From the NCBI GenBank assembly GCA_002404095.1, contig DHJA01000085.1:129234-149817 (forward strand): 20,584 nt of DNA. Direction: 5' to 3'. The notes under the pieces are model-generated. The model made no database searches. It saw nothing but the letters and a program-made list of their open reading frames with translations, and was not told the DNA's origin. Shown here piece by piece: positions 8,277-13,891 of the stretch (positions within the stretch are counted from its first letter, which is position 1; each line of letters starts with the position of its first letter). Origin of the DNA: Planctomycetaceae bacterium UBA4732 (GTDB lineage Bacteria; Planctomycetota; Planctomycetia; Gemmatales; Gemmataceae). Both the position numbers and the translations under genes were made by a program.

Positions 8277-9223
8277 GGAATTCCTCCGGCGATGTCTACG
8301 ATCCTCTTCGCGTCAGCGATGCGAGTGGCGGGCTGTAGTCGATGCGGCAAGGGATGGAAGTTGGGATGCAGGGCGTGGGCCAGGATTTCCAGACTATCCA
8401 CAAGGCGCGGACCGGGTCGGCTGAAGTAGGCCGAGCCATCGACGACGTAGACTCGCCCGTCGCGCACACAAGGCAAATCGTCCCAACCCGGATACGAACG
8501 CAGAATCGGCAGGTCTTGCATCGTGCGACTCTCGGTAAAGCCGCAACAGGCGATAAACAACGCCTCCGGCCGCCAGTCGCAAACCTCTTGCCAGTTCAAA
8601 CTCCGTGACGGGCGCCCTTCTTGTCCCAATCCTTCGACGCCGCCCGCCAGTCGGACCAGTTCGGGACTCCAGTGACCGCATGAGAAAGGCGGGTCGATCC
8701 ATTCAAGCAGCGTCACCCGAGGCCGACGCCGCAACACTTTTGTCCCCTCGGCAACCGCTGCCACGCGAGCCTCCAGGCGTCGAAGGACTCTGGCCGATTG
8801 GCGTTCGACGCCCGCCGCGGCCGCGACCTGTCGTACCGTCGCGAATACGTCGGCAAGCGTCAGCGGTTCCAGGTTGACGACGCGCGGCCGGCCGGGCAAT
8901 GCGCAGGCCGCGGCCCGTACTTCCTCCTCGGCCACGGCACAGACATCGCACAGAGTCTGGGTAACGATCAGGTCCGGGCGCAGCGATTGCAAAATCGGCA
9001 GGTCGAGGGTGTAAAGCGCTCGCTGCGTCTTCAGCCGCTCGCGGACGAGGCGGTCGATTTCGGCGCTCGGCGCGTCGTGGGGAATTAGGGTTTGGGTGAC
9101 TTTCGGCAGGTCAAGGACGTGGGGAGGAAAGTCACACTCATGGGTCACGCCAACGAGCTTGTCTCGAAGCCCGAGGGCGCAAATGATCTCAGTCGCACTT
9201 GGCAACAGTGACACGATTCGCAT
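8273..9223 (-). CDS. BtuF-like cobalamin-binding protein without signal peptide
   Basis: Periplasmic-binding-protein fold of the BtuF/FecB class (COG0614), 316 residues. The first strand, MRIVSLLPSATEIICALGL, is the usual start of the mature domain and begins directly at the initiator Met: there is no signal peptide or lipobox. GVTHECDFP, then PDLIVTQTLCDVCAV, then WSPELVRLAGG (~185-195) and PGWDDLPCVRDGRVYVVDG follow the order typical of these corrinoid-binding proteins. The ATG has a GGGGGA ribosome binding site. It sits 16 nt after the ECF S gene and overlaps the DUF71 gene by 4 nt. No BtuC permease or BtuD ATPase is adjacent. It may therefore work in the cytoplasm as a corrinoid carrier or sensor rather than in import; that is inference. 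Confidence 0.88.
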   Translation of the reverse strand: MRIVSLLPSATEIICALGLRDKLVGVTHECDFPPHVLDLPKVTQTLIPHDAPSAEIDRLVRERLKTQRALYTLDLPILQSLRPDLIVTQTLCDVCAVAEEEVRAAACALPGRPRVVNLEPLTLADVFATVRQVAAAAGVERQSARVLRRLEARVAAVAEGTKVLRRRPRVTLLEWIDPPFSCGHWSPELVRLAGGVEGLGQEGRPSRSLNWQEVCDWRPEALFIACCGFTESRTMQDLPILRSYPGWDDLPCVRDGRVYVVDGSAYFSRPGPRLVDSLEILAHALHPNFHPLPHRLQPATRIADAKRIVDIAGGIP

Positions 9224-9239
9224 GGTTCGTTCCCCCTAT

Positions 9240-9836
9240 CTATTCCCAGACTCGGGCGAGCGGCCGCGCACGAAGCGCGGGGATTGCCCGCGTCAACAGT
9301 GCGAACCCGCCGAACAGGGCCGTCGAATAGGTGAGGTCGCCCAGGAGCGTCCAATGGAAGAACGGAATCGCCATTGTGTAGCATTCCATAAGGCCCGCCG
9401 TCGTCTTCGGGTATCCGTGAGGGAACGGCGCATTGGCGGAAAGCGCCCAGACGGCGAAGTTCGTGACCAGAAAGAACACGACCGAACTGGCGAGTACGGC
9501 GCCGGCCACCGGCATCGGGCGGACCCGTTGTCTGAGCCACAACCCCATACCTGCGATCAAGGCGAACGTCCCGTAGACCACCCACATGAGCGAGTGAAAA
9601 CCCCAAGCGGGCGACAGGCCAAGCCGGTAGAGAATTTCCAGGGCTGAATCACTCAACAGCATGGCCGCGAGCGGGACCACGAGTGCCTTCCACTTCCGAT
9701 CAAAGTAGGCTGAACCAAACAAGGCGATCGCAGTGATGGGAGCGAAGTTGGGCGGGTGGGGAAGAAGGCGGCTCATGGCCGCCAACAGAATCATGATGGC
9801 GAGAACGGCAGCGCGAGGCGCGACAAGGGAACGCAT
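9240..9836 (-). CDS. ECF-type transporter S component, DUF6580-like (putative corrinoid uptake)
   Basis: A 198-residue integral membrane protein with about six hydrophobic helices. Segments typical of DUF6580 proteins are visible: RLLPHPPNFAPITAIALFG near the N-terminus, FFLVTNFAVW in the middle, then YPKTTAGLMECYTMAIPFF and LLGDLTYSTALFG. These proteins resemble the substrate-binding S subunits of energy-coupling-factor vitamin transporters. As first gene after a cobalamin riboswitch it is a good candidate for corrinoid or corrinoid-precursor uptake. No EcfA/EcfT genes are nearby, so a shared energising module elsewhere would be needed. The ATG has AAGGAT 8-9 nt upstream. The next gene starts 16 nt after its stop. 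Confidence 0.8.
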   Translation of the reverse strand: MRSLVAPRAAVLAIMILLAAMSRLLPHPPNFAPITAIALFGSAYFDRKWKALVVPLAAMLLSDSALEILYRLGLSPAWGFHSLMWVVYGTFALIAGMGLWLRQRVRPMPVAGAVLASSVVFFLVTNFAVWALSANAPFPHGYPKTTAGLMECYTMAIPFFHWTLLGDLTYSTALFGGFALLTRAIPALRARPLARVWE

Positions 9837-9853
9837 AGAGCCTATCCTTCATG

Positions 9854-9906
9854 GCGGGTCCGGCCAAAAGGAACGCTCCGGCCTAACGGTAGAGGCATCG
9901 ACCCGC
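9854..9906 (-). promoter_or_regulatory. Stem-loop between riboswitch and ECF S ribosome binding site
   Basis: Minus-strand RNA can form GCGGGTC (9906-9900) with GACCCGC (9860-9854), enclosing an inner hairpin GGCC (9883-9880)/GGCC (9865-9862) extended by TCC/GGA with a four-U bulge. The structure ends 4 nt before the AAGGAT ribosome binding site. It could be part of the expression platform, but it neither covers the ribosome binding site nor carries a terminal U-tract, so the mechanism is open. Confidence 0.35.
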
Positions 9907-9935
9907 GCGGAAAGACAGTGACCGTGCCTGCACCG

Positions 9936-10155
9936 GATGCTTGAGGCCGAAGCATCACAACGCGAGCTCAAGAGGCAGGTCTTCTGGCTTTCGGCTTACA
10001 ACATTCCTCGAACGGCCTTCCCGCCTTGGTCTCCGAAGAAACTTCGACAGTGGCTTTGCGGGTTCAAGGAACTAGCCGATCACAGCGGCGGCCCCGCAAC
10101 GGATTTGCACCGTTTTCCCTTTTCACCGCGGGCCAATGGCCAGCGCGGCACCTAT
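9936..10155 (-). promoter_or_regulatory. Cobalamin riboswitch
   Basis: Minus-strand leader of the corrinoid operon. Elements appear in the standard order: 5' GGTGCC, AAAAGGGAA, GGTGCAAATCC, the GCCGCTGTGA-like segment (GCCGCCGCTGTGA), AGCCACTG, GGCGGGAAGG, and the 3' B12 box AGCCAGAAGACCTGCCT (~9973-9988 region). Just downstream is a 7-bp hairpin, GATGCTT/AAGCATC (9936-9956), whose loop CGGCCTC can pair with GGGGCCG (10089-10095) in the L5 region. This is the L5-L13 kissing loop expected of cobalamin riboswitches. It ends ~100 nt before the first gene. Adenosyl- or hydroxo/methyl-type selectivity cannot be settled by eye. In this family, ligand binding normally lowers expression. Confidence 0.95.
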
Positions 10156-10167
10156 TGAGTTAGGGGT

Positions 10168-10195
10168 ATTGTTGGAAATCCCTCGAAGTTTTCAA
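10168..10195 (-). promoter_or_regulatory. Predicted promoter of the cobalamin-riboswitch operon
   Basis: On the minus strand TTGAAA (10195-10190) and AACAAT (10173-10168) are separated by 16 nt. Transcription would start around 10160, just before the first riboswitch element. The position is well suited, but the -10 match is only 4 of 6. Its -35 overlaps that of the divergent amidase promoter candidate. Confidence 0.4.
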
Positions 10196-10220
10196 GAGTG
10201 CCCGCATCGCTGGCTACAAT
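10191..10220 (+). promoter_or_regulatory. Predicted promoter of the amidase gene
   Basis: TACAAT (10215-10220) is a good -10, with TTCAAG (10191-10196) as a weak -35 at 18-nt spacing. It lies ~36 nt before the amidase ATG. Confidence 0.35.
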
Positions 10221-10256
10221 TGCCGGTGGGCCACATACTTCAGGAGTTTGAAGCCA

Positions 10257-11870
10257 ATGCCTCAAGAGAATAAGCTCAACCGCAGGCATTTCCTTCAGGC
10301 CGGCCTGCTCACCTGCGCGGCTGCCGCGATCACGTCCGCCGCGGAAGCTCCCGAAAAGGTCAAGCCATTCGAGTTGGACGAAAAAATGATTTCTGAACTC
10401 CAAGAAGGCATAAAAGCGGGAAAGTACACCGCCCGCTCGCTCGTGGAGGCGTACCGCGCGCGGATCGAGGAGATCGACAAGCAAGGTCCGGCGGTCAACA
10501 GCGTGATCGAGTTGAACCCCGATGCGTTGGAGATCGCCGACGCGCTTGACAAAGAGCGGAAAGACAAAGGACCGCGCGGCCCGCTGCACGGCATCCCCGT
10601 CCTCATCAAAGATAACATCGACACCGCAGACCGTATGGCCACCACCGCCGGTTCGCTGGCCCTCGTGGGCGCGAAACCCGCGAAAGACGCATTTGTGGTG
10701 GAGCGGTTGCGCAAAGCCGGGGCGGTCCTGCTCGGCAAGACGAACCTCAGCGAATGGGGCAACATCCGTTCCAGTCCTTCGGTCAGCGGCTGGAGCGCGC
10801 GCGGCGGACTCACCCGCAATCCATACGCATTGGATCGTAATACGTCGGGATCAAGCGCCGGGTCGGCGGCCGCAGTCGCCGCTAGTCTATGCGCCGCGGC
10901 CGTCGGCACGGAAACCGACGGCTCGATTGTCAGCCCGTCGTCAGTGAACGGCGTCGTCGGACTCAAGCCGACGGTGGGACTTATCGGCCGCTCAGGGATT
11001 ATTCCCCTCTCTCATACGCAAGATACGTCCGGGCCGATCGGGCGAACGGTTCGCGACGTGGCAACAATGCTTAGCGCGCTCGCTGGCGTCGATCCCGAGG
11101 ACAAGGCGACGAAGGAATGCGCGGACAAGTCCTTCGCCGACTACACGCGATTCTTGGACGCCGACGGTTTGAAGGGGGCGCGAATCGGCGTCGTGCGCAA
11201 GCTGTTCGGCTTCAGCAAGGCCGTGGACGCCGTTATGGAAGGATCGCTCCACGCGCTCGAGCGACAAGGGGCGACGCTCGTTGAGGCCGAGGTGGCGACG
11301 CTGGGCAAGTTCGACAATACGGAAGTGACCGTGTTTCTATACGAGTTGAAAGCCGATCTGAACGCTTACCTGGAGAAGCTGGGACCGTCGGCGCCGGTTC
11401 ATTCCCTGAAGGAAATCATCGAGTTTAACCGGCGTAATAAGAAAAAAGAGATGCCGTATTTCGGACAGAACCTGTTCATAAAGGCCGAGGCGAAAGGGCC
11501 GCTAACGAGTACGGAATATCTGGAGGCTTTGGAACTCAATAGTCGGCTATCCCGTAAGGAGGGTATCGACGCGGTGATGGACCATCACAGGCTCGACGCT
11601 CTCGCAGCGCCAACCGGAGGGCCGGCCTGGATCACGGACCTGGTACACGGCGGCGGCGGGGCCGGCGGCAGTTCATCGCTCGCGGCCGTGGCGGGCTATC
11701 CGAACATTACTGTGCCGGCCGGTTACGTGACGGGTCTGCCGGTGGGGATTTCCTTCTTTGGCCGAGCGTGGAGCGAGCCGGTCCTCTTGCGGCTGGCCTA
11801 TGCGTTTGAACAAGCGACGAAAGTTCGCCAGCCGCCGCGATTTTTACCGACGGTAACTTCGCGGGAGTGA
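10257..11870 (+). CDS. Tat-exported amidase-signature hydrolase
   Basis: Member of the amidase signature family (Ser-cisSer-Lys hydrolases), 537 residues from ATG 10257, preceded by CAGGAG (10241-10246). A TTG four codons upstream in frame overlaps the ribosome binding site and is less likely. The N-terminus NRRHFLQAG followed by a short hydrophobic Ala-rich stretch is a twin-arginine signal, so the enzyme should be exported folded. The triad is recognisable: Lys118 in PVLIKDN, cis-Ser199 in SGSSAGS, nucleophile Ser223 in TETDGSIVSPSS. It most resembles the peptide-amidase/GatA-like branch of exported amidases, but GatB/GatC are absent and the signal excludes a tRNA-amidotransferase role. Substrate unknown. 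It is divergent from the B12 riboswitch and followed by a strong hairpin. Confidence 0.92.
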   Translation: MPQENKLNRRHFLQAGLLTCAAAAITSAAEAPEKVKPFELDEKMISELQEGIKAGKYTARSLVEAYRARIEEIDKQGPAVNSVIELNPDALEIADALDKERKDKGPRGPLHGIPVLIKDNIDTADRMATTAGSLALVGAKPAKDAFVVERLRKAGAVLLGKTNLSEWGNIRSSPSVSGWSARGGLTRNPYALDRNTSGSSAGSAAAVAASLCAAAVGTETDGSIVSPSSVNGVVGLKPTVGLIGRSGIIPLSHTQDTSGPIGRTVRDVATMLSALAGVDPEDKATKECADKSFADYTRFLDADGLKGARIGVVRKLFGFSKAVDAVMEGSLHALERQGATLVEAEVATLGKFDNTEVTVFLYELKADLNAYLEKLGPSAPVHSLKEIIEFNRRNKKKEMPYFGQNLFIKAEAKGPLTSTEYLEALELNSRLSRKEGIDAVMDHHRLDALAAPTGGPAWITDLVHGGGGAGGSSSLAAVAGYPNITVPAGYVTGLPVGISFFGRAWSEPVLLRLAYAFEQATKVRQPPRFLPTVTSRE

Positions 11871-11885
11871 CGTCACGGTAATTTC

Positions 11886-11912
11886 CAGCTTGCCGATCCG
11901 CCCGGCAAGCTG
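11886..11912. terminator. Strong hairpin between convergent genes
   Basis: A perfect 10-bp stem, CAGCTTGCCG (11886-11895) with CGGCAAGCTG (11903-11912), has a 7-nt loop and sits 15 nt after the amidase stop and 18 nt from the end of the GDSL remnant on the other strand. On the plus strand it is followed by A's, not T's. It would act as a barrier for both strands, but is not a textbook intrinsic terminator. Confidence 0.6.
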
Positions 11913-11930
11913 AAAAATTGCCGCCGCGTC

Positions 11931-12488
11931 TTACGCCTTCCTTCGCAGCATCCGGCCGCAGCCGAGGATGCCTGCGCCGCCGATCAACAGCAGCGCCGCC
12001 GAGGACGGCTCCGGCGCGACGGCGGCGGAGGCCGACGCGCCAATGAGCTTGCCGGCCGCTTGAGTAGGGTGTACAGCGTCGAAGAAAAGGAAGCCGTCGG
12101 CGAAAGCGCTGTCGGGACCGCCCGGCGCGAAGAGGATCGCCGGCGCCGTCACATTCGTCAGCCCATAGCTTGTTGGGTTCCCTATTACGCTCTGAAATAG
12201 GCCGAAGGCGTCGAGCCGGTGAAGCTGCACGTCCGGGTTCGCCGCCTGAATCTGGCCCAGATCCGCGGCAAGTTCCAGGTTGAAGCCGGCCGTCAGCAGC
12301 TTGAGGCCAGCCTGGGCCGTCAGTCCCTCACTTTGGCCGAGCGGCGTCTGGTCGAGCGACGGCAGGTTGGCGACGAGAAAGTTCTTCGCGCCCTTGCTGA
12401 TGAGCGTTTGGATGTCGGCCTTGAGGTTGTCGGCCGGGATCAGCGGGTTGGTTTGTCCGTCGAAGAGGTCGTTGGCCCCAGCCCAAAT
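11931..12488 (-). pseudogene. C-terminal remnant of a PEP-CTERM GDSL/SGNH hydrolase
   Basis: About 185 residues in one frame, beginning abruptly at IWAGANDLFDG, which is block III (GxND) of GDSL/SGNH esterases. DAVHPT, the catalytic Asp/His block V, follows near the end. The C-terminus APEPSS, a hydrophobic helix and RMLRRKA form a PEP-CTERM sorting signal recognised by exosortase in the envelope. Everything upstream, including the GDS nucleophile block and the secretion signal, is missing. The open frame extends to 12554 only by chance through the adjoining integrase remnant. Without nucleophile or signal peptide it should be inactive. Full-length relatives are ~300 residues or more. Confidence 0.8.
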
Positions 12489-12489
12489 C

Positions 12490-12615
12490 CTCGACGCTCT
12501 GTAGCTTGGTCCGGGCCTTTGTCTCGTTGCGTTCGAGCTTGACCTGATGTCCATCGATGGTGCTGTACCAGTACCCGTTAGATTTGCGGAACCAGAGATC
12601 GCTGGGGCGTGGCAT
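12490..12615 (-). pseudogene. 5' fragment of a planctomycete-type integrase gene
   Basis: From ATG 12615, preceded by a good ribosome binding site (GGAGG, ~9 nt), the frame reads MPRPSDLWFRKSNGYWYSTI, then DGHQVKLERNETKARTKLQ. This matches the N-terminal strand-rich arm-binding segment of tyrosine recombinases common in planctomycetes (WFR...W.ATI.G....L pattern). After ~40 residues the similarity ends where the GDSL remnant begins, in a different frame; the integrase frame then runs meaninglessly to a stop at 12328. The intact 5' end and lost catalytic domain point to a deletion or recombination junction at ~12488-12500. The family call is from pattern memory over a short stretch. Confidence 0.6.
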
Positions 12616-12649
12616 GATGGGATTCCTCCGCTCTGGGGCCTTCACGACG

Positions 12650-12685
12650 GCACGGGAAAAATACCGTGCAATACCGTGCAATACC
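12650..12685. repeat. 10-bp phased direct repeats upstream of the integrase remnant
   Basis: The unit ATACCGTGCA occurs twice in tandem (12661-12680), followed by a partial ATACC. Each copy carries CCGTGC, which is also complementary to GCACGG at 12650-12655, so a small hairpin can form with either copy. One unit per helical turn, 35-65 nt before the integrase ATG, is what an operator for a repressor or excisionase could look like. No regulator is identified. Confidence 0.5.
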
Positions 12686-12706
12686 CACATGATACGGAGG
12701 AAAAGC

Positions 12707-12952
12707 GGGGCGGACCTCAGCGTACTGGGTTTCTCCAGCCCCGGATCGGGGGTACGACTCCGTGCGAGCTTCCTGTCGCCGTAAGTCGCGGGACGGACGG
12801 GCTCTTCGCCTCAATCTGTCCCTTCGGCAGAGCAGCCGACTGACGGGTGTTATCCCATCAGACCTGTCTCTTTGCGTCGCCGCCTCGCGGCGGTTATGCC
12901 CTTTCGAGGATGAAAGGCGTTGTGATCCGGGCAAGACGCTTAGGTCCGCCCC
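12707..12952. repeat. 17-nt long-range inverted repeat enclosing a structured region
   Basis: GGGGCGGACCTCAGCGT (12707-12723) pairs with ACGCTTAGGTCCGCCCC (12936-12952) with one mismatch, enclosing 212 nt. Inside are several further hairpins: CTGG/CCAG (12725-12738), CCCCG/CGGGG (12739-12751), TCGGC/GCCGA (12824-12839), CTGA.GGG/CCC.TCAG (12840-12861), CCGCC/GGCGG (12880-12893) and CCTTTC/GAAAGG (12900-12917). On the minus strand the CCGCC stem is capped by a GCGA (GNRA) loop, suggesting that strand is the functional RNA. No coding potential is convincing across 12616-13034. Confidence 0.7.
12820..12917 (-). promoter_or_regulatory. Candidate c-di-GMP-I (GEMM-I) riboswitch
   Basis: Minus-strand order of elements: P1 CCTTTC (12917-12912), core GGGCATAACC (12901-12892), a helix CCGCC-GCGA-GGCGG with GNRA loop (12893-12880), the hallmark CGACGCAAAG (12879-12870), AGGTCTGATGGG (12865-12854) with its paired partner CCCGTCAG, then GGCTGCTCTGCC (12837-12826) and P1 3' strand GAAGGG (12825-12820). 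GEMM-I aptamers have AGGGCA-AACC, a GNRA-capped helix, GGGACGCAAAG, GG-YCTAA and a G/C-rich 3' helix in the same order, and similar length (98 nt here). Deviations: one extra T in the GGGCA-AACC core, and a fully paired P3 instead of a clear 11-nt tetraloop receptor. The next start codon downstream is the integrase remnant, ~200 nt away. Confidence 0.6.
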
Positions 12953-12956
12953 CAAA

Positions 12957-13018
12957 GCCGTCACCAAAACTGACGGCCTCGTTTGCTGACCAACTCTAGG
13001 ACGCGATGTGCACTAGAG
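12957..13018. other. Two hairpins downstream of the YHS-protein gene
   Basis: GCCGTCA/TGACGGC (12957-12963 with 12971-12977, 7-nt loop) and CTCTAG/CTAGAG (12994-12999 with 13013-13018) lie within 80 nt after the stop of the minus-strand YHS protein gene. On the minus strand the first is followed by CTTTGG. They may end that transcript and insulate the riboswitch-like region, but neither has a good U-tract. Confidence 0.35.
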
Positions 13019-13034
13019 CAAATCAACGGCGCCG

Positions 13035-13763
13035 TCATTTATCGTTTTCTTTTTCCTTCGCCTTCCGCGCCTCGTACTCCTTGATGTACTTCTCCGGAGT
13101 GTCATTGAAGGCGTCGCGGCAGCCGGTGCAGCAGAAATAGTACGTTTTGCCCTTGTAATTGGTGGTCATCGTGCCGTGACCGCCGCTGACCACGCATTCT
13201 GGCCCATCGTCAGCCGCCGCGAAAGACTCTCCTTCCTTCGTGGCGCCGACCTGATAGACGGAGGTGAACGTCGAATGGTCGGCGGCCTTCACTTCATAGC
13301 GGTATAAGTAGCGGTTCGGATGCAGCAGGCTGAGTACCACTCGTTGCGTCTCGCCGGTTTTTTCGTCGGCGCGGTCCATCGTTAGCCGGCGTTCCTTTAG
13401 CGTCCCTGCAAATTGAAGCGCATCCTTGGCCGGCGTGTGTAGCGTGAGTTGATAGCGGTCGCCGTCAGGCAGATAGCGTAGTTCGCCGGCGGTGAAGTAT
13501 TTACCTTTGGTGAAAGTGGCCTGGAGCCAGGCGTCGTCGGCCTTGAACTGCCACTGCCAGGCAATCGTTTCCTGCCAGAAGCCTCGTTGCTTCTCCTCGC
13601 GCGTGCCGTTCGGCTCGCCGGAGCCGCGCCACGAACCGATGAGGTCGTTGAACGCCTGCAACGCCTCTTTCGGCGAACGCTTCGGAACGTCGTCGGCCCC
13701 CACCGCGCCGACAGGCGCCAGGACGGCCAGCAACAAGGTCCAGAGAACGCATGGACGGGGCAT
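13035..13763 (-). CDS. Secreted DUF1579-like protein with C-terminal YHS/TRASH domain
   Basis: 242 residues from ATG 13763, which has AAGGA ~8 nt upstream; upstream in-frame starts to 13901 lack one and would bury the signal peptide. Residues 1-23 (VLWTLLLAVLAPVGAVGA) form a signal peptide. Residues ~30-175 look like a lipocalin-like beta sheet resembling DUF1579: LIGSWRGSGEPNG, WQETIAWQWQF, GKYFTAGELRYLPDGDRYQLTLHT. Residues 188-232 are a YHS/TRASH metal-binding-type module with Cys190, then YKGKTYYFCCTGCRDAF (Cys211, 212, 215) and a P-x-x-Y-I ending. YHS modules are associated with heavy-metal handling; no metal gene is adjacent. It is divergent from the FHA regulator across 128 nt. Role unknown. 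Confidence 0.82.
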   Translation of the reverse strand: MPRPCVLWTLLLAVLAPVGAVGADDVPKRSPKEALQAFNDLIGSWRGSGEPNGTREEKQRGFWQETIAWQWQFKADDAWLQATFTKGKYFTAGELRYLPDGDRYQLTLHTPAKDALQFAGTLKERRLTMDRADEKTGETQRVVLSLLHPNRYLYRYEVKAADHSTFTSVYQVGATKEGESFAAADDGPECVVSGGHGTMTTNYKGKTYYFCCTGCRDAFNDTPEKYIKEYEARKAKEKENDK

Positions 13764-13891
13764 TGGCGGTCCTTTCAGGAAACATGGGAGGGCGGTCGCT
13801 TCTACCATGACGATTCTACCAGGAACGCATAACCTAGTGGAATGGTGCAGACAATTTGCTGGCATCGCGATTCGCCGCCGGGAGAGAACAA

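Noticed and set aside
9937-10158. Plus-strand open frame of 73 codons across the intergenic region
   Set aside because: It is the antisense of the cobalamin riboswitch; composition and lack of a ribosome binding site give no support for a protein.
12740-12775. Possible tRNA T-arm (GGTACGACTCC) that could mark an attachment site
   Set aside because: No TTCRA loop, no anticodon or acceptor stem pairing on either strand; resembles a T-arm only over ~11 nt.
12578-12967. Minus-strand 129-codon open frame and overlapping plus-strand frames
   Set aside because: Arg/Ser-rich translations with no recognisable motifs, running through strongly paired RNA-like sequence.
12936-12985. Possible second, tandem GEMM-like aptamer (GGTGACGG...GGACCTAAG)
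   Set aside because: Only scattered matches; the AAAG after GACGC, the GNRA-capped helix and the 3' helix are missing.
13835-13858. Sigma-54-like promoter (TGGTGC...TTGC) before the FHA regulator
   Set aside because: GG and GC are 12 nt apart instead of the required 10, and the -24 element lacks TGGCAC.
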